Numbered from the stretch's first letter, positions 28,361 through 37,918 are shown. The stretch: 64,000 bases of DNA from Myxococcus fulvus (GCF_900111765.1 NZ_FOIB01000015.1:62001-126000); one strand, 5' to 3'. The notes: a model not told the origin generated them from the sequence alone. Program-made: numbers and translations.

Positions 28361-30616
28361 TCAAAGGGATTGCAAGAATTTGAGCAACGCCGCGCGTTGG
28401 GCGGCGCTCGAAGTGCGGAAGGCCTCCTTGGAGGCCTCGGCTTCTCCTCCGTGCCACAGGATGGCCTCGGAGAGGCTGCGCGCGCGGCCATCGTGCAGAT
28501 AGGCCTCTCCGCCGCTGATGCCCGCCGTCAAGCCGATGCCCCAGAGCGGTGGCGTGCGCCACTCCGCGCCCGAGGCGCCCTCTTCCGGCAGGTTGTCCGC
28601 CAACCCCGCGCCCAGGTCATGCAACAGCAGGTCCGTGTAGGGCCGAATCACCTGGCTCCGCAGCTCCGCGTAGGGGTGGTACGGGCTGGTCGTCAACGTC
28701 GAGGCGTGGCACCGCGCACAACCCAGGCTGCCGAAGAGTCCTTCTCCCTGGAGCGCCTGGGCGTCACCAAGGTTGCGGCGCGCGGGGACCCCGAGCAGCG
28801 CGATGTAGCGCACCATCTTCTCCAGGTCCGCGTCCGCCAGCTCGGTGCTCGCGCCCACGCAGCCCTGCGCCGAGCCGCAATCCGGAACGGGGAAGACAGA
28901 CGTGGTGACGCCCATGTCGACGTTGAGCGCGTTGGCGACTTGATGCCGGAGCCGCGCCTTGCCCGCCTTCCAGCCGAAGCGCCCCGCGCGCGTCTGCCCC
29001 GTCTGCGGGTCCACCACCGTCTGCACGCGCCCGGAGATGCCGTCCGCATTGGAGTCATTCGGGTCGGCGAGGCTGGCCAGCGTGTTCTCATCCACCGCCT
29101 CCAACAGTCCCAGGCCGACGAGGGGCGGAGTGATGCGGGCCGAATGGTGCGTGGGAACGGGCCCCGTGAAGGCGTAGACCGGGCGCCGCAGCTGATAGCC
29201 CGTGCCGTCGCCATACGTGCCGTTCGTCACCGTCCAGCCCGAGATGCTCACGCTGCCCTCGGGAGTCCCCTGGGTGCTCTGCGGCTGGAGGACCCATCCC
29301 AACTCCGGATGCGCCGTCACCGAGGTGCCGACGGCGCCCACCCGGACCGTATGGCGCAGCGGCGGCGCGACGACGACGTGGCCATGAGGGCTGGTCCCGC
29401 TGGAGCCGGCGCCGTTCACCGTGAAGCTCACCGGGGACGTGGTGCTCAGCCCTCCCGAGGAGTTGCCGATGGTGAAGTGGTACTGGACGACCGTGCCCGC
29501 CGGGACGTTGGTGAGCAGTTGGGTGTTCGTGTTGGAGCTGTCACGCGCCATCCGGAAGCTCTGCTGGGAGCCACCGTTGAGCCGGTAGTGGACGTCCGCC
29601 CAGGGCGCGGCGTTCACGTAGAACCGCACGGTGTACAGGGACGTCGCGGGGTCGGGCGGGAGCGCGCGGCCATTGTTGATGTGGCAGGCCACGCAGCTGC
29701 GAGCGATATAGGAGGGCCCGAGCTTGTTCTGCTGCGCGGTGAAGCTCGGGTTGCCAGCCTCCGAGTGGGAGCCATCCGCGAAGTCGGTGTGATGCAGACG
29801 CCTGCCCTCGACGAAGGGCTGGGCATTCACCGGCGCCAGGTTGGTGGCCATCTGCTTGAACAGGTGCGACGGCTCGTTCGAGTAGTTGTAGCCCAGCGTC
29901 GTGCGCCCACCCAGCCACGCTGTATCGGCGAGGGGAAACGAGTCCAGGTTCGCGCCCCTTCCCTCCCAGGGAACCATGCCGCCCTGGCCCACGATGTAGA
30001 GGAACGCCGTGCCGTAATAGTTGGCGCGCCCCACGACGGGAGGGAGCATGAAGGGGCTGATTTCAATCTCCATGCGGTCGCCCACCTGGAGCCGCCGGTT
30101 CTCCTTCGCGTTGTAATTGAGGGTGGCCGTGTAGTGCAGGGCATCCACCCGCGCCATGTCCACGTTGAACCAGTATTGTGAGAGCACCGCCTGGCCTTGG
30201 TAGAAGGCTCGGAAGTCCGGCGTGTCCAGGGGCCAGAGCGAGGTGATGTTGACGGTGATGTCGTTGCCGCCCTTGGCGACCCTGTCGATGACCTCGATGC
30301 TGTACGTGCGGTACTCGAAGTACAGCGGCAGGTAGTGCTCGTAGCTCTGGAATTGCGACTCGCGCGCGTGGCGATCTCTGGACCGGTCCGCCAGCCGGGT
30401 GATGAGCGCCGTGGGCGTATCCACCACCAGCGCGGGCTCCAGCGGCGTGCTGGCGTCGAAGAGCGGGACCACCGGGGCCAGGGGCGCCACGGTGGAAGAG
30501 GCCTCAGGCGGCGCTTCATCCTGATGAGCTTGAGGCGCGTTCCCACAGGCGCCAATGAACAACCCCAGGATGGCCAGACTCCAAGCCGCGGCGCGTGTGC
30601 TGGAAGGCTCTCTCAT
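28361..30616 (-). CDS. di-heme oxidoreductase-type lipoprotein with inserted carbohydrate-binding-like domain
   Basis: 751 residues. The signal peptide has a lipobox-like GACGN (Cys about residue 24). Two c-type heme motifs are visible: CVACH (Cys308, Cys311, His312) and CARCH (Cys633, Cys636, His637). Sequence around them (DGRARSLSEAILWHGGEAE, GLGLLEAVDE) fits the di-heme oxidoreductase (DHOR/DUF1111) family, exported and resembling MauG/cytochrome c peroxidase. Between the hemes lies a Ser/Thr/Gly-rich beta region (about 335-470), as in carbohydrate-binding inserts. Substrate unknown. It is followed 216 bp later by the secreted protein gene and preceded by the amidohydrolase gene on the same strand. 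Confidence 0.88.
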   Translation of the reverse strand: MREPSSTRAAAWSLAILGLFIGACGNAPQAHQDEAPPEASSTVAPLAPVVPLFDASTPLEPALVVDTPTALITRLADRSRDRHARESQFQSYEHYLPLYFEYRTYSIEVIDRVAKGGNDITVNITSLWPLDTPDFRAFYQGQAVLSQYWFNVDMARVDALHYTATLNYNAKENRRLQVGDRMEIEISPFMLPPVVGRANYYGTAFLYIVGQGGMVPWEGRGANLDSFPLADTAWLGGRTTLGYNYSNEPSHLFKQMATNLAPVNAQPFVEGRRLHHTDFADGSHSEAGNPSFTAQQNKLGPSYIARSCVACHINNGRALPPDPATSLYTVRFYVNAAPWADVHYRLNGGSQQSFRMARDSSNTNTQLLTNVPAGTVVQYHFTIGNSSGGLSTTSPVSFTVNGAGSSGTSPHGHVVVAPPLRHTVRVGAVGTSVTAHPELGWVLQPQSTQGTPEGSVSISGWTVTNGTYGDGTGYQLRRPVYAFTGPVPTHHSARITPPLVGLGLLEAVDENTLASLADPNDSNADGISGRVQTVVDPQTGQTRAGRFGWKAGKARLRHQVANALNVDMGVTTSVFPVPDCGSAQGCVGASTELADADLEKMVRYIALLGVPARRNLGDAQALQGEGLFGSLGCARCHASTLTTSPYHPYAELRSQVIRPYTDLLLHDLGAGLADNLPEEGASGAEWRTPPLWGIGLTAGISGGEAYLHDGRARSLSEAILWHGGEAEASKEAFRTSSAAQRAALLKFLQSL

Positions 30617-30729
30617 GCCGAGGATTGTATCCCGGCGAAATCAGCAATTCGTGAAGTCGCGGAGTGGACGCACTGCATCCATCCCATGTCTGTTTGAAAT
30701 CAGATATCGGCGGGCTCGCGACCGGGGCC

Positions 30730-32094
30730 TCACCGCGTCGCGGCATCCACCCGTTTCCGTGGAGCGCCGGCGTCCAGGATGACCTGTCCGTCCTTCATCA
30801 CGAACCGCACCTGCTTCAGCGCGTGGATGTCCTTCAGCGGGTCGCCCTCCACCGCGACCAGGTCCGCGAGCTTGTTCGGCTCCACCGAGCCGAGCTGGTC
30901 CTGCATGCGCAGCAGCTCCGCCGCGTTCAGGGTCGCGGCGCGCAGGATGTCCACGGGCTTCAGGCCCGCCTCGGCGTAGGCGAGGAACCACTTCACGCTG
31001 GCCTGCCCTCGCGTCAGCCCTGGCAGCTTGAGGTACATGTCCGAGCCGGCGGCGACCCGGATGCCCGCGGCCACCGCGCGGCGGAGGCGCGCCTGGGCCT
31101 TGGTGAGGTTCTTCCTGCAGCGCTCCTTCACGACCGCCTTGGCGTCGAAGGCGTCGCACACGTCCAACGGGCCGTCGGTGGGCACCAGGAAGATGCGCTT
31201 GCGGACCATGGCGGTCACCACGTCGTCGGGCAGGGAGTACCCGTGCTCGATGGAGTCGACGCCCGCCTGGACCGCGACGCGGATGCTCTCATCGAGCGTG
31301 GTGTGCGCCGCCACGGGCCTCGTCTGGCGGTGGGCCTCCTCGACGATGACCTTCATCTCCTCCAGCGAGAGGACGTTGTGTCCGTTGTCGACGATGACCT
31401 TGATGCAATCCGCGCCGTCGGCGAAGGCCTGTCGCACGGCGCGCCGCGACTCCTCCACGCCGGAGATGGTGACGTATTCCTGCTCGATGAGGGGCTGCGC
31501 CGGGGGTGGGAGCGTGGGGAACTGCCCACCTTGCGGCGCGAGGGCGCGGGTGCTGGCGAGGATGCGCGGCCCCTGCACCCAGCCGCGCTGGATGGCGTTG
31601 CGCAGCGCCACGTCCCCGTTGAGCCCGGAGTTGCCGAGGTCTCTCACCGTCGTGACTCCCGCCTCGAGCATCTCGCGGCCCAGCTTCGCGCCCAGGAGCG
31701 CGCGCTCGGCGGTGCTCTGCTGGAAGAAGGGGCCGAGCGCGTCACCACTCTCCGCGTCGACCTCCAGCAGCAGGTGCGAGTGGGAGTCGATGAGCCCTGG
31801 CAGCAGGGTGACGTCACCGAGGTCCACGACGCGTGTCCCCGCGGGGATGGAGAGGCCCGTGCCCACGGCCTGGATGCGCGAGCCCTCGATGAGCACGACC
31901 GCGTCCGGCAGGACCTTGTCACGCTTCCCATCGAAGAGTCGCGCGGCACGCAGGGCCATGCGAGGGGGCGTCTCGGGCTCCAGGCCCCATGACGGAAGCG
32001 GAAGGCTCCACAGGAGGAGCGTGCCCAGGACAGTCGTCAACAGCCGTCGGGAACGATGGAACAAGGTGTGACTCCCCCGGTGCGCGGTGTTCAA
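30730..32094 (-). CDS. exported metal-dependent amidohydrolase (imidazolonepropionase-like)
   Basis: 454 residues with a signal peptide (hydrophobic LLTTVLGTLLLWSLPLPSWG, about 18-37). The amidohydrolase core shows the metal-binding set: SHSH (about residues 104-107), a lysine in DCIKVIVD, His in VAAHTT, His in SIEHGY and Asp in AAGSDMY. The C-terminal strand (LGSVEPNKLADLVAVEGDPL) is typical of the family. It probably cleaves a cyclic amide, lactam or dipeptide in the periplasm. It is divergent from the beta-barrel-like gene at 32180. Confidence 0.88.
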   Translation of the reverse strand: MNTAHRGSHTLFHRSRRLLTTVLGTLLLWSLPLPSWGLEPETPPRMALRAARLFDGKRDKVLPDAVVLIEGSRIQAVGTGLSIPAGTRVVDLGDVTLLPGLIDSHSHLLLEVDAESGDALGPFFQQSTAERALLGAKLGREMLEAGVTTVRDLGNSGLNGDVALRNAIQRGWVQGPRILASTRALAPQGGQFPTLPPPAQPLIEQEYVTISGVEESRRAVRQAFADGADCIKVIVDNGHNVLSLEEMKVIVEEAHRQTRPVAAHTTLDESIRVAVQAGVDSIEHGYSLPDDVVTAMVRKRIFLVPTDGPLDVCDAFDAKAVVKERCRKNLTKAQARLRRAVAAGIRVAAGSDMYLKLPGLTRGQASVKWFLAYAEAGLKPVDILRAATLNAAELLRMQDQLGSVEPNKLADLVAVEGDPLKDIHALKQVRFVMKDGQVILDAGAPRKRVDAATR

Positions 32095-32179
32095 CCACTG
32101 TACGCGCCCCGACCTGACTTCTGAAGACGGTCACCTCGCGCTTCCCCTGGCCATGTATCTTCGCCAGAGCGATACGACC

Positions 32180-33421
32180 ATGTCCCCTCGCGCGTCCACA
32201 CTCGTCGGGCTCTTCACCGCCGCCGTGCTGGCGTCCGGGGGAGGGGCGCTCGCGGACAACCCGCCGCTGACGGGCTCGAACTACGCCATCGACGTGTACC
32301 AGGGCCCGGTGCTGGCGCCGGTGCGCGTGTCGGGCCTGTCCGGCGCCTATGCGCCCATCGCCGAGGGCGTCGAGGGCATCAGCGTCAACACCGCCGCGCC
32401 CGCCGTTCGCTCGCTCTATTCGTCCAAGCACGTGGACTACGACCTGTCGGCGGCCTTCACCTTCCCCAGCTCGCTGCGCGACACCGACTTCGACAACAAC
32501 GGCTCGGTGGGCTTCGCCAAGGACGAGTTCGTCTTCGTCCAGCTGGGGGGCCTCATCCAGTGGGGCCCCTGGGGGCTGGGTGGCGCCGCGTCGATCCAGA
32601 ACTACACGCTGGGACAGGACGCGAACGGACAGGTCCTCAACCTGGGGATGACGCGCTTCCAGCTCCAGCTCGCTCGCGGCTTCTTCGACTCGGAGCTGGT
32701 GGTGGGCGTGGGACTGCGCGCGGTGTCCCTGAACATCAACCCCGCCGCGGACACGAACAACACGCTGGCCAGCATGCTCGGCGCCAACGTGGAGGCTGGC
32801 GCCCTCTGGACGCCCATGGACCTGCCGATGCGCGCGGCGCTGTCCCTCCGGGCGCCCGTCAAGGGAGGCCTCACGCCGGACGGACCGGCCACCGCGGACG
32901 AGGCGGGCAACGTGCTGGTCGCCGGCCTCTACCTTCCCGAGTCCGTCCGGCTCCCCTGGGAAATCGAAGCGGGCATCGCGTGGCAGTTCGGCGCCCGCCC
33001 GCTCCAGATTCCGTGGGGGCCGGAGCGCGCGGAGCGGTTCAAGGCCCTGCCCCGCTCCAAGCTGCTGCTGACGGGCTCGGTGCTGTTCAGCGGCGCGGTG
33101 TCGAATGCCATCGGCTTCGACTCGTTCCTGTCGCAGCGACTGGAGCGCTCGGGGCGGCGGCTGTCGGTCTCTCCTCGCATCGGCGCGGAGCTGGAGCCGC
33201 TCGACAACCGCCTGCAGCTGCGCGCGGGCAGCTACCTGGAGCCGAGCCGCTTCGACGCCGTCGGGCCGCGCCTGCACGGCACGGTGGGCGCGGAGGTGCG
33301 GCTGTTCCAGTGGTCCCTCTTTGGCTTGATGTCGCCCGACACCTCGTGGCGCGTCAGCGGCTTCGCCGACGTGTCCCGCCGCTACTTCGCCTGGGGCATC
33401 GGCGCGGGCACCTGGCACTGA
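32180..33421 (+). CDS. putative outer-membrane beta-barrel protein
   Basis: 413 residues. Signal peptide (about 1-27, ending ALA-D), then repeating amphipathic strands separated by turns with D/N/G, ending in an aromatic-containing strand (GIGAGTWH); the pattern fits a 12-16-strand barrel. Starts at 32087 and 32153 are in frame, but only ATG 32180 places a clean signal peptide at the N-terminus. No family recognised, and the proteobacterial barrel C-terminal Phe is absent. It is divergent from the amidohydrolase gene (85 bp gap). Confidence 0.65.
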   Translation: MSPRASTLVGLFTAAVLASGGGALADNPPLTGSNYAIDVYQGPVLAPVRVSGLSGAYAPIAEGVEGISVNTAAPAVRSLYSSKHVDYDLSAAFTFPSSLRDTDFDNNGSVGFAKDEFVFVQLGGLIQWGPWGLGGAASIQNYTLGQDANGQVLNLGMTRFQLQLARGFFDSELVVGVGLRAVSLNINPAADTNNTLASMLGANVEAGALWTPMDLPMRAALSLRAPVKGGLTPDGPATADEAGNVLVAGLYLPESVRLPWEIEAGIAWQFGARPLQIPWGPERAERFKALPRSKLLLTGSVLFSGAVSNAIGFDSFLSQRLERSGRRLSVSPRIGAELEPLDNRLQLRAGSYLEPSRFDAVGPRLHGTVGAEVRLFQWSLFGLMSPDTSWRVSGFADVSRRYFAWGIGAGTWH

Positions 33422-33454
33422 GGCGCGGCGCGGCCTGCGTGCTAGCCTCCTTGG

Positions 33455-34219
33455 ATGGCAAACCACTTCGCCTGCATCGGAATCCACGCCAACGACAGGA
33501 AGGCCTTCGCGCGCGTCATGGACTCTCTCCTGGAGAAGACCACGAGCGCGGGCACGACGCGCGAACACGAGCTGAAGATGTGGTCTGACGCCTCGGGCGC
33601 GAGCTACAGCTTCGTCTTCACCCATGCGGGCAAGGTGGAGTGCGCCATCCCGAGCTTCCGGGCCGAGTCGCGCCTGCGGGTCCGCGCCACCGGCTTCGCC
33701 GCGGACGAGAGCTGCCGCTTCTGCGACCCACTGGAGGCCGAGGTGATGGACGCCGAAGGCAACGTCCTCTACCCCTTCGCCACGCAGCTCGATGACATTG
33801 CCCTGGTGCGAGAGCGCATCCAGACCGGTGCGGAGCTGAGGCTGGCGCCGTGCGCCTTTGCCGAGTCGCTGGAGTCCTGGCCGGACGAGGCGGCCTATGA
33901 GGCCTCACGCAAGCCGGGGAAGGCGCTGCTGGGCTCGAGGTTCTTCGTCCCCAACCCCGCCGCGCTCCTGGCCAGGCCCCAAGACACACCTCCTCCACCC
34001 GCCGAACCCCGGGCCCACTTCACCGGCCATGTGAAGTCCGCGGACGTGCTCACCAACAGTGTCACGGGACACTCGTTCCAGCACGCCCTCGTGCAGACCT
34101 ACGGAGGGACCTTCGACGTCCTCGCGGCGGTCGACGAAGCGACGCCCCTCTTGCGGCCCGGCAACATCGTGCGGGGGACGTTCTGGCTCGTGGCGCGCGT
34201 GACGGCCGGGCTGGGATGA
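33455..34219 (+). CDS. uncharacterised cytoplasmic protein
   Basis: 254 residues with no signal peptide or membrane helix. The N-terminal two thirds (ACIGIHANDRKAF ... LPFATQL-like) look like one mixed alpha/beta domain with a CRFC motif (about residues 88-91); the last ~70 residues form a separate strand-rich part (HFTGHVKSADVLTNSVTG). I do not recognise the family. The ATG is 33 bases after the upstream stop, so it may be cotranscribed with the barrel-like gene. Confidence 0.7.
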   Translation: MANHFACIGIHANDRKAFARVMDSLLEKTTSAGTTREHELKMWSDASGASYSFVFTHAGKVECAIPSFRAESRLRVRATGFAADESCRFCDPLEAEVMDAEGNVLYPFATQLDDIALVRERIQTGAELRLAPCAFAESLESWPDEAAYEASRKPGKALLGSRFFVPNPAALLARPQDTPPPPAEPRAHFTGHVKSADVLTNSVTGHSFQHALVQTYGGTFDVLAAVDEATPLLRPGNIVRGTFWLVARVTAGLG

Positions 34220-34261
34220 GCCGACCACGACCCTCCCAGCCCTGACTTTCGTCAGCCGCGA

Positions 34262-34882
34262 CTACAGGACGCTCGCGGGGACGTAGAAGACGTAGTTCGG
34301 CGTCCAGATGAGGATGACCATCCCTCGCATGAGGTCCTGCAGGGTGGCGGCACCGGGGGGCTTGCCTCCGATGAGGGCCCGTGCCGGAACGGAGGGCCCG
34401 CCTTCCGGACTCGTCACGGAGGAGGTCTCGAAGGTGCCGACCACCCGAGCCACCTCCTGCCCCGTCTTGTCGAAGAACCCGACACTCCCCGGGTACGTCC
34501 CCACGTGGATGTCGTTCGCCTTCGCCGTGGCCCTCAGGCGGTAGTAGCCCGCGGGGATGTCGGAGCCAGGAGCATCCACATAGACGAAGGCCACATCGAC
34601 GCCCTGGGCGTACTCCAAGGCAGAGAGGTTCTCGAGGCCGATGACGGCGCCCGCGGAGATGACGAACAGGTCCGAGGTCGACGTCGCAATCCGCCCTGGA
34701 TGGATGGGAACGCCTGCCTCCTGGGCCGCGAGCGAGAGGGCTCCGGGCAAGTCCGTACAGGCCAGGGATGCCCCCGACACAGACACCTCGGAGGCTCGAC
34801 GAGGCTCCTCGGCCCGGACGGAGCTCGAAGCAAGGAACAGGACCGCGGCAAGCGCCGCGCACTCGAACGACGGGCTCTTCAT
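34262..34882 (-). CDS. secreted protein of unknown function
   Basis: 206 residues. Signal peptide (about 1-24, SSSVRAE cleavage region) and a beta-rich domain (VFVISAGAVIGLENL-like, YRLRATAKANDIHVGTYPG, YVFYVPASVL end). ATG 34882 has GGAG about 7 bases upstream; a longer frame would place a hydrophilic stretch before the signal. A good sigma-70-type promoter with a palindrome in its spacer lies about 170 bp upstream. Confidence 0.7.
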   Translation of the reverse strand: MKSPSFECAALAAVLFLASSSVRAEEPRRASEVSVSGASLACTDLPGALSLAAQEAGVPIHPGRIATSTSDLFVISAGAVIGLENLSALEYAQGVDVAFVYVDAPGSDIPAGYYRLRATAKANDIHVGTYPGSVGFFDKTGQEVARVVGTFETSSVTSPEGGPSVPARALIGGKPPGAATLQDLMRGMVILIWTPNYVFYVPASVL

Positions 34883-35053
34883 GGACAGCTCCGATGCAAG
34901 ACGACTGTGTTTGAAGACACACCTCATCCTGGACACGTCGGCGCAGGCCACGTGAGCTCACGCAAAGGCAGTCGTCCCCTCACTCGCGAAGCCAGCCGGA
35001 CAGGCCTCGCGGCGTGGAACCACACGCCGAATCATCGTCAGGATTTCGAAGTC

Positions 35054-35082
35054 AACATACGACTCGAGTCGTACTTTGTCAA
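35054..35082 (-). promoter_or_regulatory. candidate sigma-70-type promoter for the gene at 34262-34882
   Basis: On the minus strand a perfect -35 TTGACA (35077-35082), a 17-base spacer and a -10 TATGTT (35054-35059, 4 of 6 consensus) are seen. The 5' leader to the start at 34882 would be about 165 bases. The surrounding DNA is locally AT-richer than its neighbours. Confidence 0.55.
35058..35073. promoter_or_regulatory. perfect 16-bp palindrome, candidate operator
   Basis: TACGACTCGAGTCGTA is a perfect palindrome that fills the spacer of the promoter described on the minus strand and overlaps one end of its -10. A dimeric repressor bound there would block the promoter. Confidence 0.55.
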
Positions 35083-35152
35083 CGCGATGGTCCCCGTCGT
35101 CCGTCAAGCATCCACGTGGATGAGCCAGCGGTCCGTCCATGATGTCGACACC

Positions 35153-36253
35153 ATGAGCCCCAACCCATCGACGCTTCGCCTCCCGGCAGTGCTCTTAGTG
35201 CTCGCCCTCCAAGCGTGCGCGGGGGACGCGAAGCCGCTGCCGGAGCCACCCCAGGAGGAGGTGAGCCCGGTGCTGGCGGTCCCGGCGGGGATGGGGCACT
35301 ACTGCAGCATGCTCTGGCCGGAGCAGGGCTGGGCCTTCGCCTGGGGGCCCACCACGAACTCGGCCCCTTGCGAGCAGCTCCGAGCGCAGGCCGCAGGAGG
35401 CGACGTCGCCCGGGCCGGCCTCTACTCAGCCCAGGGACGCAACAACGTCATCTCACGATGCGCGGACGGGACGGTGGGGCTGTGGAGCGGCCTGGGCGCC
35501 TCTCCGCTCCAGTCCGCCCACGCCGACGCCACGAACCACCAGCGCAAGAGCTGCGTGTTCACCGTGGCTCCCGACGCACTGCCCATCTTCGATGCGCCCT
35601 TCTCGTTGATGACGCGCGTGTTCCACGCCACGGGCTTCGACTTCGCGCAGGACGTCCCCCTGGACGTCGCCGACTTCGGCCAGACAGGCTCGACGACCGC
35701 GCACATCGTGGACCACCTGGGACGGGACCAGTCGAACGCGAACTTCGTCAACAACCACGACGGTCATGACTGGGGGATGGTGACGGGCACGCCCATCCTC
35801 GCCGTGGCCAACGGCACGGTCCTCCTCGCCAGGGACCGGGAGGTGCCCTGCGCCTCTCCCATCCAGAAGGAGGTCTACGTCCAGCACGACGTCGGCTCGG
35901 ATGAATACCTGGAGCGGTTCGTGAGCTACTACGCCCACTTCAAGTCCTACGTCGTCACGGCCGGGCAGGTCGTCCGGAAGGGACAGGTGCTCGGCTACGC
36001 GGGCTCCACGGGGTGCTCGTCCGGCCCCCACCTGCACCTGGCCGTGGCCCGCCTGACGAACACCGCGTCCGAGTACCGTCGGGACTACTCGATTCCGGGC
36101 ACGGACCACCCACCCATGACGAGCAACATCGAAATCTATGGGTGGGCCGCGCCCAGCGGCTTCGACCCCTGGGCGTGGCGCAACCATCCCAGCGGCGCCC
36201 TCAGCATCCACCTGTGGAACGACGGGCAGGCGCCCGTGAACCCGAACTTCTGA
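35153..36253 (+). CDS. M23-family (LytM-type) zinc peptidase, lipoprotein
   Basis: 366 residues. Lipoprotein signal ending LALQACAG (Cys about residue 22), an N-terminal region with conserved cysteines (about 45-190; HYCSMLW, CEQL), then an M23 peptidase domain (about 200-330). Zinc ligands are visible as HDGHD (HxxxD) near residue 203 and HLH after SSGP (near 293). The protein probably cuts peptidoglycan cross-links or other peptides at the envelope. ATG 35153 starts the signal peptide. It is divergent from the gene at 34882, with the palindrome between them. Confidence 0.88.
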   Translation: MSPNPSTLRLPAVLLVLALQACAGDAKPLPEPPQEEVSPVLAVPAGMGHYCSMLWPEQGWAFAWGPTTNSAPCEQLRAQAAGGDVARAGLYSAQGRNNVISRCADGTVGLWSGLGASPLQSAHADATNHQRKSCVFTVAPDALPIFDAPFSLMTRVFHATGFDFAQDVPLDVADFGQTGSTTAHIVDHLGRDQSNANFVNNHDGHDWGMVTGTPILAVANGTVLLARDREVPCASPIQKEVYVQHDVGSDEYLERFVSYYAHFKSYVVTAGQVVRKGQVLGYAGSTGCSSGPHLHLAVARLTNTASEYRRDYSIPGTDHPPMTSNIEIYGWAAPSGFDPWAWRNHPSGALSIHLWNDGQAPVNPNF

Positions 36254-36265
36254 CCGACGCGCGGC

Positions 36266-37918
36266 TCACAACGCGAGGAAGTTCGCCGTCAGGAAGGCGG
36301 CGTACCAGTTGATGGGCGTGATTCCATTCGCCGTGTAGTCCCCCGTGTGGTTGTTGGTGGTGAGCTGCCAGGGGGCCAAATCCCACGGAGACCAGCCGAG
36401 CCACACGTCGCGGTTGTTGTTCATGAACGTGAGCGCGTTCGTGATTTGCGCCTGCGCGTAGGGCTGCTGGTTCGGAATCCCCATCTCGGACAGGAACAGC
36501 TTCTTTCCGTGCGTCCTCGCCCACTGGGTGACGGCCGTGAGCTGGGCGCCGTAGGAGGACTCGTCGTTGCTGCCGTAGCCTTCCGGGTAATACGAGTGCA
36601 TGTCGAAGGCGTAATTGTTCGCGCTGTCGGTGATGGACAGGGCCGCGACCGAGTCGAGCGGCCCTCCGCCCGGCGCCCACGTGTGCCAGTGCCCCACGTC
36701 CGACCCCCGCGTGTTGGGGACGAGAATCAACTGGGTGGACCCCGTGGCGCGCACCGCGTTGATGACGGTCTGGATGCCGGAGAACCAGGTGGTCGAGTTC
36801 ATCGGCAGGTCATGCGGCTCGTTCATCAGGTTCAGCACCACCTTGGGGTTCGTCTTCACCAGGTTCGCGAGCTTCGTCCAGACGTCGGCGAGGTGGGCCA
36901 CCGTCAGCGTGCCGTCCCCCAGGACGCGCTGGACATAGGTCGAGGTCTGGTTGCCCGCACCGTCGAACGCGCCCGTCGCGTAGCGGTTGTAGTTGTGCAG
37001 GTCGAGCACCAGGGTGAAGCCCTGGGCCGTGGCCAGGTTGATGTAGTTCAACATGCCCGTCGAATAGGCCGTGTTCAGCGGACCATTGAGCGTGTGCTGG
37101 AGGCGCTCCCAGGAGATGGGCAGACGAATCAGGTTGAAGCCCTTGCCCTTGTAGTACGCGAGCTCGGCGGCAATCTGGGTCGACGACGGCATCTCGTAGT
37201 ACGTCTGCCCCGTCCAACCGCCCCAGTCGTTGCCGTACTCCATCCCCGCGCGGTTGATGCCGCGATAGGCGACGCCGGTGGGATAGGGCTTGCCTCCCGT
37301 CACCTTCTCCAACGCGATGCCGTCCATCCCATAGGTCACCGCGGAGACGCTCTGGAGGGTGATTTTGTTGAACGTGGTCAGCGCTCCCGCGAGCGCGCTC
37401 ATCGGGACGGTGACACGCGTCCACTCCCCTGCCCCCAGGGAGTCGAAGCTCGGGTTGGCGTAATTGCCAATCGCGACGCCCGCGTTCCCATCCGTCCCCT
37501 CCTGGCTCACGATGAGCCGCAGGCTCTTGATGGCCGCGAGGCTCGCCGTGCCCGGACGGAGGGCGAAGCTCACGGCCTTGTGGGTGTTCGTCGGGAACGT
37601 CTGCCCATCGGCCCCCAGGGCGAACCCGCTGTCCGCGCCCGAGGTGACCTGCAGCGACGACGTCCCGTAGGCCTTGGTGCTCGTCGTCGACGTATAGGAA
37701 ATGCCGCCCCAGCTGTAGCCGAGGTTCCACCCCGCCGTGACGGAATCGTCATACAGGACGGTCTGATAGGAATTGTCCAACGGGGGCAGGAGCGACTGCT
37801 CGAGGGTCTCCGGAACAAGCTCCTCCTCGCCCGGAAGCGGTGCACAGGCCATCCCCGCGATGACCAGACCTCCCAGCAGAACATCGAGACACTTCAGCCA
37901 AACCGAGCGTCGTCCCAT
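36266..37918 (-). CDS. GH5-type glycoside hydrolase (cellulase-like) lipoprotein
   Basis: 550 residues. Lipoprotein signal (GMACAPL, Cys about residue 25), an N-terminal beta-rich domain likely binding carbohydrate (about 50-215), then a GH5 barrel (about 225-550). The acid/base is Glu367 in LMNEPHD and the nucleophile Glu478 in LSEMG; RLPISWERL, DLHNYNRY and YAFDMHSYYPEG are further GH5 marks. It should cleave beta-1,4-glucan or a related polysaccharide at the cell surface or outside. It converges on the M23 peptidase gene with 12 bp between stops. Confidence 0.9.
   Translation of the reverse strand: MGRRSVWLKCLDVLLGGLVIAGMACAPLPGEEELVPETLEQSLLPPLDNSYQTVLYDDSVTAGWNLGYSWGGISYTSTTSTKAYGTSSLQVTSGADSGFALGADGQTFPTNTHKAVSFALRPGTASLAAIKSLRLIVSQEGTDGNAGVAIGNYANPSFDSLGAGEWTRVTVPMSALAGALTTFNKITLQSVSAVTYGMDGIALEKVTGGKPYPTGVAYRGINRAGMEYGNDWGGWTGQTYYEMPSSTQIAAELAYYKGKGFNLIRLPISWERLQHTLNGPLNTAYSTGMLNYINLATAQGFTLVLDLHNYNRYATGAFDGAGNQTSTYVQRVLGDGTLTVAHLADVWTKLANLVKTNPKVVLNLMNEPHDLPMNSTTWFSGIQTVINAVRATGSTQLILVPNTRGSDVGHWHTWAPGGGPLDSVAALSITDSANNYAFDMHSYYPEGYGSNDESSYGAQLTAVTQWARTHGKKLFLSEMGIPNQQPYAQAQITNALTFMNNNRDVWLGWSPWDLAPWQLTTNNHTGDYTANGITPINWYAAFLTANFLAL

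Noticed and set aside
31919-33625. A 568-codon open minus-strand frame opposite the barrel-like protein gene
   Set aside because: Composition is typical of a shadow frame; the plus strand has a signal peptide and coherent strand pattern.
34242-34255. CTGAC-tttc-GTCAG hairpin between convergent genes as a terminator
   Set aside because: A 5-bp stem is too weak to support a call; a similar CCCTGACTTTCGT string at 19296-19308 appears to be chance or a minor motif.
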